Source: BOG-931 sp963761525 (GTDB taxonomy: Bacteria; Pseudomonadota; Alphaproteobacteria; Rhizobiales; Xanthobacteraceae). Taken from it: a stretch of 64,000 nt of DNA. Positions 26,861-36,433 of the stretch are shown here, piece by piece. The position numbers and the translations under genes are program-made. Under the pieces are notes generated by a model, which was not told the origin of the DNA, ran no database searches, and saw only the letters and a list, made by a program, of their open reading frames with translations. The stretch's first letter is position 1; each line of letters opens with the position of its first letter. The stretch covers positions 1,054,001 to 1,118,000 of the forward strand of contig CAVXHG010000008.1 of assembly GCA_963761525.1 (NCBI GenBank), read 5' to 3'.

Positions 26861-27760
26861 GTGAGCTTATACGCATTTATCGGTTCGCTCGAAACGGGAC
26901 TGGCCTTCGCGCTGGTTGCGCTGGGATCTTACATCACGTTCCGTGTGCTGGATTTTCCGGATCTCACCGTCGAGGGTTCATTTCCGCTTGGCGCCGCTGT
27001 GGCGGCGCAGTTGATGGTGTCCGGTGTGGGGCCATGGACATCGACGATCGCGGCCATGCTGTCCGGTTGCATAGCAGGCAGCATCACCGCTTTCCTCAAT
27101 CTCAAGCTGAAAATCTTGAATATTCTTGCCGGCATCCTGACGGCTATCGCGCTTTATTCGATAAATTTGCGTATTATGGGCCGGCCGAACATTGGTCTCC
27201 TTCGCGTCGATACGGTCTATTCCTCGATCGAGCGGCTGGGCTTGCCGTCGTTTTATGCTCCGCTCGTTCTGCTCACGATCATCGTCGTCGTTTGCAAGCT
27301 TTTGCTCGATCTATTCCTGGCAACGGGCTTTGGCCTTTCGCTGCGTGCGGCCGGCGCGAACCCGCGCATGGCCCAGGCCAACAGCGTCCGTGTCCAGCGC
27401 ATGATTTGGGTCGGGCTCGCCATCGCCAACGGGCTGACCGCGTTGAGCGGAGCGATGTTTGCGCAAATGCTCGGCGCCGCCGACGTCTCGATGGGGATCG
27501 GTGTGATCGTCGTAGCGCTCGCTTCCGTTATCGGGGGGACGGCACTGATCCCGTCACGCTCGGTACCAGTTGCCACGCTAGCCTGCGTACTAGGCTCGGT
27601 TCTTTACCGGCTGGCGATAGCGGTGGCACTTAATTCCGGCAGCATTGGGCTGACTGCTTCGGATGTAAATATCGTCACGGCGGTCCTTGTTGCTATTGCC
27701 CTGTTCGCGCCGGGCCACAAGTTTTCCTGGCGCAAAAGCCGCGGTCGCGCTGCAAGATGA
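26861..27760 (+). CDS. ABC transporter permease, TrpX-associated type
   Basis: 299 residues, about eight hydrophobic segments. GLAFALVALGSYITFRVLDF and DLTVEGSFPLGAAVAAQL near the N terminus are typical of the BPD_transp_2 permeases that accompany PF04392 binding proteins. LSLRAAGANPRMAQANSV is the coupling region. The start is GTG 26861. The stop overlaps the ATPase start (ATGA at 27757-27760). Confidence 0.85.
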   Translation: MSLYAFIGSLETGLAFALVALGSYITFRVLDFPDLTVEGSFPLGAAVAAQLMVSGVGPWTSTIAAMLSGCIAGSITAFLNLKLKILNILAGILTAIALYSINLRIMGRPNIGLLRVDTVYSSIERLGLPSFYAPLVLLTIIVVVCKLLLDLFLATGFGLSLRAAGANPRMAQANSVRVQRMIWVGLAIANGLTALSGAMFAQMLGAADVSMGIGVIVVALASVIGGTALIPSRSVPVATLACVLGSVLYRLAIAVALNSGSIGLTASDVNIVTAVLVAIALFAPGHKFSWRKSRGRAAR

Positions 27761-28553
27761 TCAACGTTGAGCACATCGGGATCACCTTTAATCGCGGTAA
27801 CGCGCTGGAAATGCGCGCCCTGCAAGATATTAATCTCTACGATTCCAGCCGGACAGTTCGTAACGGTGATCGGCTCGAACGGCGCCGGAAAGTCGACATT
27901 GCTCAATATTCTCGCGGGTGAGTTGATACCCGACACCGGCCGAGTGCTTGTCGACGATCGCGATATAACGGTTTGGCCGGTCTATCGCCGCTCCAGCATC
28001 ATCGCTCGCATGTTCCAGGATCCTCGCGCAGGTATTTGCGAGACCATGTCAATCATCGAGAATATCGCCATCGCATCGGCGCGCACAGCTCCGCGCGGCT
28101 TTCGCTTTGGAATCAACGCGACCATCAGGCGCGCGGCTATTGAGCGCCTCGCTATGTTGGGCCTCGGTTTGGAAAGGCGCCTCGACGATCGCGTGGTCAT
28201 TGCTCTCAGGTGGTCAGCGCCAGGCTCTCGCTTTGATCATGGCGACGTTCGGACCCACTAAATTGCTGCTCCTCGATGAGCATACGGCGGCACTTGATCC
28301 TGCGGCCGCGCAGCAGGTGATGGAGCTGACCGCCGGTGTGGTGCGATCATTGGGTATAACCACCGTGATGGTGACGCACAGTATGCGTCAGGCGCTCGAT
28401 TACGGCACGCGCACCATCATGCTGCATCAAGGTCATGTAACCCTCGACGTCAGTGGCGACGAACGGGCAGGGCTGACGATGGAAAATTTGATCGGGCTGT
28501 TTCAGCGCAGAGAAGGTACCGTCCTTGCCGACGATCAGCTGTTGTTAACTTAG
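27757..28553 (+). CDS. ABC transporter ATP-binding protein, two frameshifts
   Basis: About 265 residues if repaired, starting at ATG 27757 (MINVEHIGITFNRGNALEMR). Walker A is IGSNGAGKST, the signature is LSGGQRQALALIMA and Walker B is KLLLLDEHTAALDP; the switch His is in MVTHSMRQ. As written it is broken twice. Removing the T near 27838 restores QDINLTIPAGQFVTV, and removing a G near 28194-28196 joins LDDRV to SLLSGGQRQ. It belongs with the permease and binding protein directly upstream. The stop overlaps, tail to tail, the stop of the minus-strand molybdenum hydroxylase gene (28550-28553). Confidence 0.82.
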
Positions 28554-30925
28554 TCCGGGCGTTCGGAATCGGCAGATTGGTTCGACGTTTGTCGGCAATT
28601 ATCTGATCTCATACGCGCCTCTGTAATGGCACGCCACACTCGCGGCGGTGACAATGGCAGCTCCGTCAACGAGACGCCAAGAGGCCGTAATGCCGCTGCC
28701 ACTGCATTGCTGATTGCTGCCGCGACGCAAACAATGCCACCTTCGCCGCCGCCCTTGACGCCCAAAGGATTTGACAACGCAACTTTCTCGGCAAAGCTTT
28801 CGCCGCGTACATTCGGAAAATCCGTTGCCGTGGGTACAAGATAATCTGCCAGAGAGCCGGTAAGAAGCTGGCCTTGCTCGTCATAGACGAGATGGTCGAG
28901 GAAGGTCCCGCCGAGGCCCTGCACCACGGCTCCAATCAACTGGCCGTGCAAGATGAGTGGATTGAGGGCGCGACCTACGTCCTCGATTGCGACGTAGTCG
29001 AGCACTTCAACCGCGCCCGTTCGGACGTCAACGGCAACAGAGGCCGCATGTGCGCCATAAGTGTAGGTAAGTTCGGGGTTGGAGAAGCTACCTACAACAT
29101 CGACGGCACGTCCCCGTTTACTCGCCTCTCGAGCAAGCGTCACCAAGTCGAATTTTACGGTGCCGTCATGGCTGACGAGAGCACCATTACGCCAATGCAA
29201 ATCATTGACCGCAACGCCGATGATTTCAGATGCCAATTTGAGCAGCTCTTCGATGAATCTTCGAGCGCCTTCGACCACGGCGCTGCCACCCTTGATCGCG
29301 CCGCGGCTCGCGAAAGTTCCAAAACCTTCGGCAAGATTTTCGGTCGACCCATTGAAGACGTGAAGAGACTGAAGGCCGACGCCGAGCGCATCAGCCGCGA
29401 TCTGCGAGAAAACGGTCTCATGACCTTGGCCCATGCTGGAAGTGCCGACGTGGATCGCAATTGTACCATCGGCCTGCAGGATGAACCGGGCGTTCTCCTT
29501 TGCACCGCCGCCGGAAGATTCGACGAAGCAGGCGAGGCCGACGCCACGGCGTCGGCCGTCAATCTCCTTGCCGTTGAGCTCGGCCAAAGAGGCGTAGCCC
29601 AGGCTCGCGAGGAGACGTTCGAAGCCGGCGATGTAATCGCCGGTGTCATAAACTGAGGGCTTTTCGTATGGCACGAGAGTGCCGATCGAATACGGCAGTT
29701 CGTGCTCTTGGATGAGATTGATCCGGCGAAATTCCGCTGCATCGAACCCCAGGTCCGCTGCGGCAATATCCATCAGACGTTCGCGAAAAAAGTTAGCCTC
29801 GAAACGTCCCGGTGCACGATAGGTGCCGAGCGGAGTCTTGTTGGTGTGAAAGATCGCAACTTCAAACGCTACATTTGCTATACGGTAGGGTCCAAGCAGG
29901 AACTGAGCCACTTTCGCCGGAACAACACCGCCATTTGTTCGCGTATAGGCGCCCATATCGCCAAAAATTGTGCCACGCAAACCGACAATGCGGCCATCGT
30001 GCATACAGGCAATTTCGAGTTCACATTCTATATCTCGCGAGTGGTTCGTTGCGATTAAATGCTCGCGGCGATCTTCGATCCATTTCACAGGCCGTTTAAG
30101 TGCAATCGCGACGAACGGAACAAGAAAATCTTCCGGATAGAGTTCGCCACGGACGCCAAACCCACCACCAACATCGAGCCCGATGAGATCGACCTGTTCG
30201 AGCGCCAAACCGAGCGCCTCGGCGGTCGCCTTGCGATTATGCCAGAGTACTTTTGTCGATCCCCACACCGAGAGGTGACGGCGCGCATCGTCCCATTCCG
30301 CGATGAGGCCACGGGTTTCCATCGGTAACGCAGTTTGGCGGTGACAGCGAAAAGTCTCTCGTCGCCGGTAGTCAGCCGAGCGAAAGGCGGCCTCGGCAGC
30401 GCCCAAGTCAACAGAATAGCGGGCGGCGATGTTGGTACCGTGCTCTTCGAATAGGAGGGTCATGCCCCCTGACGCTGAATTCCAATCGGTTACAGCCGGT
30501 AGAGAAGCGATGTCGAGCTCGATCAATCCGAGTGCATCTTCCGCGATTCCTTGAGTTTCGGCGACAACAACAGCAATCGGCTCGCCGACAAAGCGAACCT
30601 TTTTGCTTGCGATCGGCCGCTGCAGAAACCTTTCAACGTCCGGTATGGGTGCCAGCCGCAATTGAATCGGTGGCAACGCGGAAAAATCATCCGGTCCGAA
30701 AATCGCGACGACGCCTGGCAACGCCCTTGCCGCAGTAAAATCGATGCGGAGGATATCGCCGTGAGCGATCGGACTGCGAAGTATCGCAAGGTGCAACATG
30801 CCGTCGCGATGGATGTCATCGACGAAACTGCCTTTGCCGCGCAGCAGCCGCAGGTCGTCCAACCGTTCGATCGGCCGGCCGACTAAGCTGTCTGTTGACG
30901 ATGGCGCTTCGGGAAAGTGCTGCAT
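28550..30925 (-). CDS. molybdenum hydroxylase large subunit (xanthine dehydrogenase family), orphan
   Basis: About 791 residues from ATG 30925 (MQHFPEAPSSTDSLVG), chosen because the family domain starts soon after; the open frame extends to 31036. Motifs are FVDDIHRDGMLHLAILRSP, VGGGFGVRGELYPED, GTYRAPGRFEANF and the C-terminal LGVKGGGEGGI with the active-site Glu. The order and length match CoxL-like molybdopterin-binding subunits. No 2Fe-2S or FAD partner is adjacent; the nearest set is the minus-strand trio at 31680-35441, with a plus-strand cupin gene between. It may share that set or use one encoded elsewhere. The substrate is unknown. Confidence 0.85.
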   Translation of the reverse strand: MQHFPEAPSSTDSLVGRPIERLDDLRLLRGKGSFVDDIHRDGMLHLAILRSPIAHGDILRIDFTAARALPGVVAIFGPDDFSALPPIQLRLAPIPDVERFLQRPIASKKVRFVGEPIAVVVAETQGIAEDALGLIELDIASLPAVTDWNSASGGMTLLFEEHGTNIAARYSVDLGAAEAAFRSADYRRRETFRCHRQTALPMETRGLIAEWDDARRHLSVWGSTKVLWHNRKATAEALGLALEQVDLIGLDVGGGFGVRGELYPEDFLVPFVAIALKRPVKWIEDRREHLIATNHSRDIECELEIACMHDGRIVGLRGTIFGDMGAYTRTNGGVVPAKVAQFLLGPYRIANVAFEVAIFHTNKTPLGTYRAPGRFEANFFRERLMDIAAADLGFDAAEFRRINLIQEHELPYSIGTLVPYEKPSVYDTGDYIAGFERLLASLGYASLAELNGKEIDGRRRGVGLACFVESSGGGAKENARFILQADGTIAIHVGTSSMGQGHETVFSQIAADALGVGLQSLHVFNGSTENLAEGFGTFASRGAIKGGSAVVEGARRFIEELLKLASEIIGVAVNDLHWRNGALVSHDGTVKFDLVTLAREASKRGRAVDVVGSFSNPELTYTYGAHAASVAVDVRTGAVEVLDYVAIEDVGRALNPLILHGQLIGAVVQGLGGTFLDHLVYDEQGQLLTGSLADYLVPTATDFPNVRGESFAEKVALSNPLGVKGGGEGGIVCVAAAISNAVAAALRPLGVSLTELPLSPPRVWRAITEARMRSDNCRQTSNQSADSERPD

Positions 30926-31173
30926 CGTTCCGAGCGAACTGGCCTTATTTCGCGCAGTTTCTTTTGGCCAGCCAAGCATCTCATCTGGCTGAGCAGGCGT
31001 CAAAATTGCTGGCGTGCGAGAGTACAACCAGAACATCTATGAGGCTGTCTTTTTACTTGGGCTCTGCGCTGGCGTTCAGCTCCTGAATCAAAAAGCGGAT
31101 GTAGAGCGCCCCTGCACAATGCGCTATGGTGCAAACAGCCGTTTAGCTTGTAGCGACTTTAAAGGAGACCGCC

Positions 31174-31626
31174 ATGGACGCCATCACCCCGAAATCCAAG
31201 CACGATACTCTCGATACCCATTCGCACGTCGTGCGCCCCGCACAGATGGAATGGAAAAAGACCCGATTTCCCGGCTGCGAGGTGAAAGGCCTGCTGATCG
31301 ATAAAGAGAGCGGTCTCGTCACGGCCCTGATGCGTTTCGCGCCGGGCGCTGTGCTGCCTGACCACGAACACGTCAAGATCGAGCAAACCTACGTGCTCGA
31401 GGGACAGCTCGTGGACAAGGAAGGCCCAGCGGCGGGTCTCAGTGTCGGCCCTGGTGAATTCGTATGGCGCGAAGCTGGTAGCCGCCACTCTGCCTGCACG
31501 CCGGAGGGCGGCCTGACGCTGGCGATGTTCCAGGTGCCGAATAAATTCTTCGAGCAGGACGGACGCGTTACCGATATGTCCGGCGAAGCATGGGACAAGC
31601 TTTGGGGCCACGTCTTTAGCGAATGA
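31174..31626 (+). CDS. cupin-domain protein, ChrR-like
   Basis: 150 residues, single cupin. Metal-site residues are visible in LPDHEHVKIEQTYVLEG (His-x-His, Glu) and REAGSRHSACTPEGG (His). The layout resembles the ChrR-type cupin/acetylacetone-cleaving group. The start is ATG 31174 with AAAGGAGA at 31160-31167. It is the only plus-strand gene between two minus-strand molybdenum hydroxylase genes, so it has its own promoter, and its role in that setting is not clear. Confidence 0.78.
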   Translation: MDAITPKSKHDTLDTHSHVVRPAQMEWKKTRFPGCEVKGLLIDKESGLVTALMRFAPGAVLPDHEHVKIEQTYVLEGQLVDKEGPAAGLSVGPGEFVWREAGSRHSACTPEGGLTLAMFQVPNKFFEQDGRVTDMSGEAWDKLWGHVFSE

Positions 31627-31652
31627 TCCGTTCTTCAGCGAATGATCTGTTC
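31618..31652 (+). repeat. short direct repeat at the cupin gene end
   Basis: AGCGAATGATCCGTTC (31618-31633) is repeated as AGCGAATGATCTGTTC (31637-31652) with one mismatch. The first copy contains the cupin stop codon. It looks like a small tandem duplication with no evident function. Confidence 0.6.
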
Positions 31653-31679
31653 AACGGACTAGACTAAAGTGTCGCCCGA

Positions 31680-34073
31680 TTACGATTTGCTGCGATAGAT
31701 GCTGTCGAGTACTCGCTCGGGCGTAAATGGTTGATGCGTAATCGCCGTGCCGAGCGAGTAAAGGGCGTCGTTTGCAGCGACCCATACAGCGCCCATCGCG
31801 CCGATCAGACCAGCTTCGCCGACGCCCCTGGCGCCGAGCTCTGTGGTTGGCTCGAGCGTTTCTACGTGTTCAACAAAGATGTCCGGCACATCCCCAGCCA
31901 TGGGCACCAGATAGTCGATCATGCTGCCGTTCTGCATATAGCCTTCGGCACTGTACATACATTCCTCGAACAGTACTGAGCCAATGCCCTGCACGATGCC
32001 GCCACGGACTTGCTCATCGACAAGGAGCGGATTGATGACCCGCCCGCAATCATCGACGGCCCAATGGCCGAGCAATTTGATGAAGCCGCTTGCGCGGTCG
32101 ATTTCGAGGTAGCAACCCTGCGCACCGTTGGCGAGGTAGCACATCTGGCTGTTGGACACGAAGCTGTGGCTCACCGAAAGCTGCACGTCGAAATCCGCTG
32201 GCAATGTGTCTTGGCGGAAATACCCGATCTTGGCGACGTCGGCCAAGGTGATCACGCCCATTCCGGTTTTGGTGTTGATCACTTGACCCGCGATAACATC
32301 GAGGTCGTTGGCGGAGGTCTGGGTAATCGCTGCGGCAAGTTTCAGGATATTGGCTTTCAGCTTGCGGCCGGCGCCCAGTGCTGCTTCGCCGCCGATCGCC
32401 ATGCCGCGGGAGGCCCAAGCGCCGCCGCCATAGGGGGCGGTTGTGCTATCGCCAGCCATGATGCCGACGTCGTCGTAAGCCACGCCAACGCTATCAGCGA
32501 CTATTTGAGCAATACCAGTAAGTGTTCCCTGTCCTTGATCGGTAATGCTTGTAAGGCAGCGCACCACGCCTGACGGTTCTAACCTCAAATTACAGCCGTC
32601 TTGGGTCGAGATCCGGGCGCCGGACGGACCGTAATACGGTGGCCCGTATGCTGTTTGCTCGATGAAAGAGGCAATGCCGATGCCGCGATAAATGCCGCGT
32701 GCGCGCATTTCCTCCTGCTCGCGGCGTAGTCCGTCATAGTCCATGCGCTCGATCAGACGGTCCAGACATTCATGAAACGAAACAAAATCAAGCCGCTGTC
32801 CGCCCGGCGTGACGCACGGATAACCTTCCTTTGGCCGAAAATTCCGGCGGCGGAATTCGACCGGGTCCATACCTATGGCGCGCGCAGCGCGATCGGCCAA
32901 TACCTCAGTCAGCACGCAGGCGAACGGCATGCCGACGCCGCGATACATGCCGACCAGATTCTTGTTGACGTAGACGCTGCGTGTCCGCGCCTTATAGTCG
33001 GAAAAATTGTAGGCCGCGCCGGTCATGGTGATTGCCATCATGCCCTCCGCTACATTGAAGCGTAGCGGCATGCCGAAGGCGCCGACCGCGCCAACATCGT
33101 CCATTTCCATCGCGAGGATATTGCCCTCAGCCGAGACCGCCATCTTTGCCGTGATGGCGTGGTCGCGCGCATGAGCGTCGGAGAGAAATGATTCCAGGCG
33201 ATCGGCGCAATATTTGATGGGCCGACCAAGTTTGATGCTGGCGGCGACGACGGCGAGTTCTTCGGCATAAAGATTGACCTTCATGCCGAAACCGCCGCCG
33301 ATATCCGGCGCGATGACTCGCACTTTGTGCTCGGCTATGCCGAAATGCTGGCAGTAAACGTCCTGCATCTGGAACGGCGACTGGTGGCCATGCGTCACGG
33401 TGAGGGTGCCGTCACTTGGCTTGAAGTCGGCGATCAGACCGCGGGTCTCAAGCGTCAGTCCCAGTTGTCGCTCAAAGCGAAACGAGTCACCGACCACCAC
33501 CTCCGCCTTGGCGAAGGCCGCATCGACGTCGCCTTTATTGATCGTAAATTCGAAGGCGACATTGTTGCCGAGTTCGGGATGGACCACCGCGTGGGCCGGA
33601 TCGAGCGCGTCGCCCGGCTCGCTCACCGAAGCGAGAGGCTCCCATTCAATCTCGACCAAGGCTGCCGCGTCCTCGGCTTCCGCCCGGCTCGCCGCTATCA
33701 CGGCTGCAACCGGCTGGCCCTGCCAGACCGCGCGATCCGCAGCCAAAGGATGTTGCGGCGGTGAACGGTGGCCCGGACGATGCTGAGCCACGCCGATCAA
33801 AGGTTTGCACAAAGGATTGAGGTCTGCACCCGTGAGTACGGCTTCGACGCCCGGCGCCAATGCGGCTGCTGCGATATTGATCGCCACAATCCGCGCATGC
33901 GGGTGCGAGCTGCGGACAAAGCAGAGGTGAAGCATGCGCGGCAACGTGATGTCGTCGATATAGCGGCCGTCACCGCTCACGAGCCGCGCGAGTTCGCGTC
34001 GCGGCAGGGATGTGCCGATGCTCGGATTTGTTCGATCCCCAGTCTTGGTTGTCGCGCTGCTATCGCCACTCAT
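31680..34073 (-). CDS. molybdenum hydroxylase large subunit (xanthine dehydrogenase family)
   Basis: 797 residues from ATG 34073, which overlaps the stop of the 2Fe-2S gene (ATGA); an in-frame ATG nine bases upstream is less likely. Motifs are YIDDITLPRMLHLCFVRSSH, IGGGFGMKVNLYAEE, GMYRGVGMPFACVL and TELGARGVGEAG with the active-site Glu. This is the L subunit of a complete set transcribed in the order FAD subunit, 2Fe-2S subunit, large subunit. The G-M-Y-R-G-V-G loop replaces the CoxL active-site loop (AYRCSFR), so it is not a CO dehydrogenase. The substrate is probably an aromatic or N-heterocyclic compound or an aldehyde. Confidence 0.87.
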   Translation of the reverse strand: MSGDSSATTKTGDRTNPSIGTSLPRRELARLVSGDGRYIDDITLPRMLHLCFVRSSHPHARIVAINIAAAALAPGVEAVLTGADLNPLCKPLIGVAQHRPGHRSPPQHPLAADRAVWQGQPVAAVIAASRAEAEDAAALVEIEWEPLASVSEPGDALDPAHAVVHPELGNNVAFEFTINKGDVDAAFAKAEVVVGDSFRFERQLGLTLETRGLIADFKPSDGTLTVTHGHQSPFQMQDVYCQHFGIAEHKVRVIAPDIGGGFGMKVNLYAEELAVVAASIKLGRPIKYCADRLESFLSDAHARDHAITAKMAVSAEGNILAMEMDDVGAVGAFGMPLRFNVAEGMMAITMTGAAYNFSDYKARTRSVYVNKNLVGMYRGVGMPFACVLTEVLADRAARAIGMDPVEFRRRNFRPKEGYPCVTPGGQRLDFVSFHECLDRLIERMDYDGLRREQEEMRARGIYRGIGIASFIEQTAYGPPYYGPSGARISTQDGCNLRLEPSGVVRCLTSITDQGQGTLTGIAQIVADSVGVAYDDVGIMAGDSTTAPYGGGAWASRGMAIGGEAALGAGRKLKANILKLAAAITQTSANDLDVIAGQVINTKTGMGVITLADVAKIGYFRQDTLPADFDVQLSVSHSFVSNSQMCYLANGAQGCYLEIDRASGFIKLLGHWAVDDCGRVINPLLVDEQVRGGIVQGIGSVLFEECMYSAEGYMQNGSMIDYLVPMAGDVPDIFVEHVETLEPTTELGARGVGEAGLIGAMGAVWVAANDALYSLGTAITHQPFTPERVLDSIYRSKS

Positions 34074-34576
34074 GATGACCATCTGGCAATCAGTGTTTCG
34101 ATAGCATCAACAATCGCGTGATAGCCGGTGCAGCGGCAAACGTTGCCGGAGATGTATTCGCGGATGTCGTCTCGGCTTGCGGGCTTGCCCTGTTCAATCA
34201 GCTCATAAGCGGTGAGCAGCATACCCGAAGTACAAAAACCGCATTGTGCGGCGTTACGGGCGATAAACGCCTGCTGTAATGGCTTGATTGCTCCGCTTTC
34301 AGTCAAGCCTTCGATTGTTTGCACCGTCTTGCCATCGGCTTGAGCGGCCAAAACGAGGCAGCCGCGCGCTGTACGGCCATCGATCAAAACCGTGCATGCA
34401 GCGCAGGCGCCGTGCTCACAGCCAAGATGAGTACCGGTCAGTTCCAGTTCCTGACGGAGGAAGTCGGCCAGATGCTGACGCGCCTTGACCCGGCATTTGA
34501 GACGTTTCCCATTGATGGTCGTCTCGATCTCGACCCAGTCGTGATTGGTCAAATCAGAGGAGATGTCAGGATGCAT
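34070..34576 (-). CDS. 2Fe-2S subunit of molybdenum hydroxylase
   Basis: 168 residues with both ferredoxin domains of the CoxS/XdhC-type small subunit: GCEHGACAACTVLIDGRTARGC (plant-type cluster; the final Cys is the fourth ligand) and AAQCGFCTSGMLLTAYEL with NVCRCTGYHAIV (second cluster). It carries electrons from molybdenum to FAD. It overlaps the FAD-subunit gene upstream by 11 bases and the large-subunit gene downstream by four, so the three are one operon. Confidence 0.9.
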   Translation of the reverse strand: MHPDISSDLTNHDWVEIETTINGKRLKCRVKARQHLADFLRQELELTGTHLGCEHGACAACTVLIDGRTARGCLVLAAQADGKTVQTIEGLTESGAIKPLQQAFIARNAAQCGFCTSGMLLTAYELIEQGKPASRDDIREYISGNVCRCTGYHAIVDAIETLIARWSS

Positions 34577-35441
34577 GGAGCTTGGGAGCCTGTCGTAAAT
34601 CGCCGATCGCGCGCCGGGTAATTTCTTTGGCTAGACGAATCCTGGTATCGGCGCGCCAGCCGGGAATGTCGTCCGGATCGAGGTCTTGCTCGACGGCATC
34701 GACGATATTCTCCACATTGGTCGGCGCCAGCGGCAGGCCGGTAACGGCCGATGACACTGAAGGAGCAACTTTAGCGCGATCGACGCAGCCGAAATAGACT
34801 ACGCGAGGCGCGACGATCCGCTGGTCTTCAGTCTCGGCGCAGATCGCAACGCCGGCGACTGCGAAATCGCCGTGCCGTCGTGCAAATTCGCCAAAAGCAT
34901 AACGCGTCGTTGGCGTACGCGTTGGAAAGCGCACTGCGATAATGAGCTCACCGGGCTGCAACGCCGTTTCCATAAGGCCGACAAAAAAATCTTCGGCTTT
35001 TATTTCACGTTCGCCTTCCAGGCCGGCAACGATGATGGTTGCGTCAAGAGCTACTGCGCAAGCGGGCAGCTCGGCGGCAGGGTCCGCATAAGCAAGGCTG
35101 CCGCCGAGGGTGCCACGATTGCGGATCGCAGCGTGTGCGACGTGGGTTGCGGCTTGCGGCAATAGCGGCACCCGCTCACGCAACATCGCGCAGCTAAGCA
35201 ATTCAACATGCCTCGTCAGTGCGCCAAGCCGGACTTCATGCTCGCCGAAATGCATCCCTTTCAGTTCCGGCAACTCGCCGATATCAACCAAAAGGCGTGG
35301 CGAGGAAAGCCGCATGTTCAACCCGGGCAGCAAACTCTGCCCGCCGGCAAGCGCTATTGCTTCTCCATCGTGCGCGCTGAGCAACTGGCATGCATGGCGA
35401 AGGGATTGCGCGCGTAGATAACCGAAATGAGGTGATTTCAT
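34566..35441 (-). CDS. FAD-binding subunit of molybdenum hydroxylase
   Basis: 291 residues of the CoxM type. The FAD-diphosphate motifs are IALAGGQSLLPGLNMRL and AIRNRGTLGGSLAYADPAAEL, both canonical. It starts at ATG 35441 and lies 48 bases downstream of livF on the same strand, so the transporter ATPase and the three hydroxylase genes may be one transcript. Confidence 0.9.
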   Translation of the reverse strand: MKSPHFGYLRAQSLRHACQLLSAHDGEAIALAGGQSLLPGLNMRLSSPRLLVDIGELPELKGMHFGEHEVRLGALTRHVELLSCAMLRERVPLLPQAATHVAHAAIRNRGTLGGSLAYADPAAELPACAVALDATIIVAGLEGEREIKAEDFFVGLMETALQPGELIIAVRFPTRTPTTRYAFGEFARRHGDFAVAGVAICAETEDQRIVAPRVVYFGCVDRAKVAPSVSSAVTGLPLAPTNVENIVDAVEQDLDPDDIPGWRADTRIRLAKEITRRAIGDLRQAPKLHAS

Positions 35442-35489
35442 TGCGTGCGATAAGGTTCGAGCCTTTTCCCTGCAGAGATCATTAGATCG

Positions 35490-36206
35490 CTACATGCCCA
35501 AATACGAGTCTCGAATTTTGCTCATTTGCAAGAGGTCCGCGGGCCGCCCATGCGCCGCAACCCGGCCAGATTCCAGCACATAGCCGTAATCGGAAATCTC
35601 GAAAGCAGTAACGACGTCCTGCTCTACCAGAAGAATCGATATCCCCTCGGATTTAAATTTTGTGAGACTCTCCGCCAGCATCTCAACCGCGCTTGGCGCT
35701 AGGCCGAGGGATAATTCGTCGATGATGAGCAGGCGGGGACGCGCCATGATGCCACGGCCAATAGCGCACATTTGCTGCTCGCCGCCCGAGAGCGTGTTTG
35801 CGTCCTGGGCAGCGCGCTCCTGCAGCCGCGGGAAGACAGAAAATACGAAATCCAAGTCCCGCATGACTGCTATGCGGTCTGTCCGGTGAAAAGCTCCGAG
35901 CAATAAATTGTCTCGCACACTGAGAGTTTTGAAGAGACGGCGGCCTTCCGGGACGTGTGAAACGCCGCGCGCAACCATGTCGCGAGGCGAGAAGCCGGTG
36001 ACATTCTCTCCGCTGAACGAGATTGAGCCTCGTTTTGCTTTCACCACGCCTGATAAGGCGAGCAGAAACGTGGTCTTGCCGGCGCCGTTTGAGCCGACGA
36101 CTGACACAATCGATCCAGCGTCTACAGCGAGATCGATACCCCAAAGTACCTGTACGTCGCCGTACCCCCCTTCAAGTCCGCAGACATTAAGTAACGGCTC
36201 TGCCAT
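35490..36206 (-). CDS. livF: branched-chain amino acid-type ABC transporter ATPase LivF
   Basis: 238 residues, normal for LivF. Walker A is VGSNGAGKTT, signature TLSGGEQQMCAIGRGIM, Walker B LLIIDELSLGLAPSA and switch region ILLVEQDV. The L-A-P-S-A after Walker B is typical of LivF. It is encoded divergently from livK, livH and the livM-livG fusion, an unusual split of the operon, and directly upstream of a molybdenum hydroxylase operon. Actual ligands of HAAT systems include aromatic acids and ureides, so amino acids should not be assumed. Confidence 0.9.
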   Translation of the reverse strand: MAEPLLNVCGLEGGYGDVQVLWGIDLAVDAGSIVSVVGSNGAGKTTFLLALSGVVKAKRGSISFSGENVTGFSPRDMVARGVSHVPEGRRLFKTLSVRDNLLLGAFHRTDRIAVMRDLDFVFSVFPRLQERAAQDANTLSGGEQQMCAIGRGIMARPRLLIIDELSLGLAPSAVEMLAESLTKFKSEGISILLVEQDVVTAFEISDYGYVLESGRVAAHGRPADLLQMSKIRDSYLGM

Positions 36207-36433
36207 CGGTAGAGAAATCCAGTTCTTGCCCGCAGACGAACTTCTGAAAACGATAACACCCGGCTTCGCCAGCGGTCCAGCGACGTAGAAGGCGTTGGGC
36301 TCTATCTTTCGTCAATTCGCCGGCTTGGTTTAAGGGCTTCAGCCTAGCCTCGGTTTGACAGGGTTCTTGGCGATGATAACTTTTCCGGCTGCAGCGCCGG
36401 GATGAACTGCAAGTGTCGATAAGGGGAATGACT

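Noticed and set aside
26851..27633. 260-codon open frame overlapping the permease
   Set aside because: Arg- and Gly-rich composition with no motifs; the other frame is a clear membrane permease.
36355..36382. livK promoter (TTGACA with TAACTT)
   Set aside because: The -10 element is weak and spacing is 16; mentioned with the gene but not listed as a feature.
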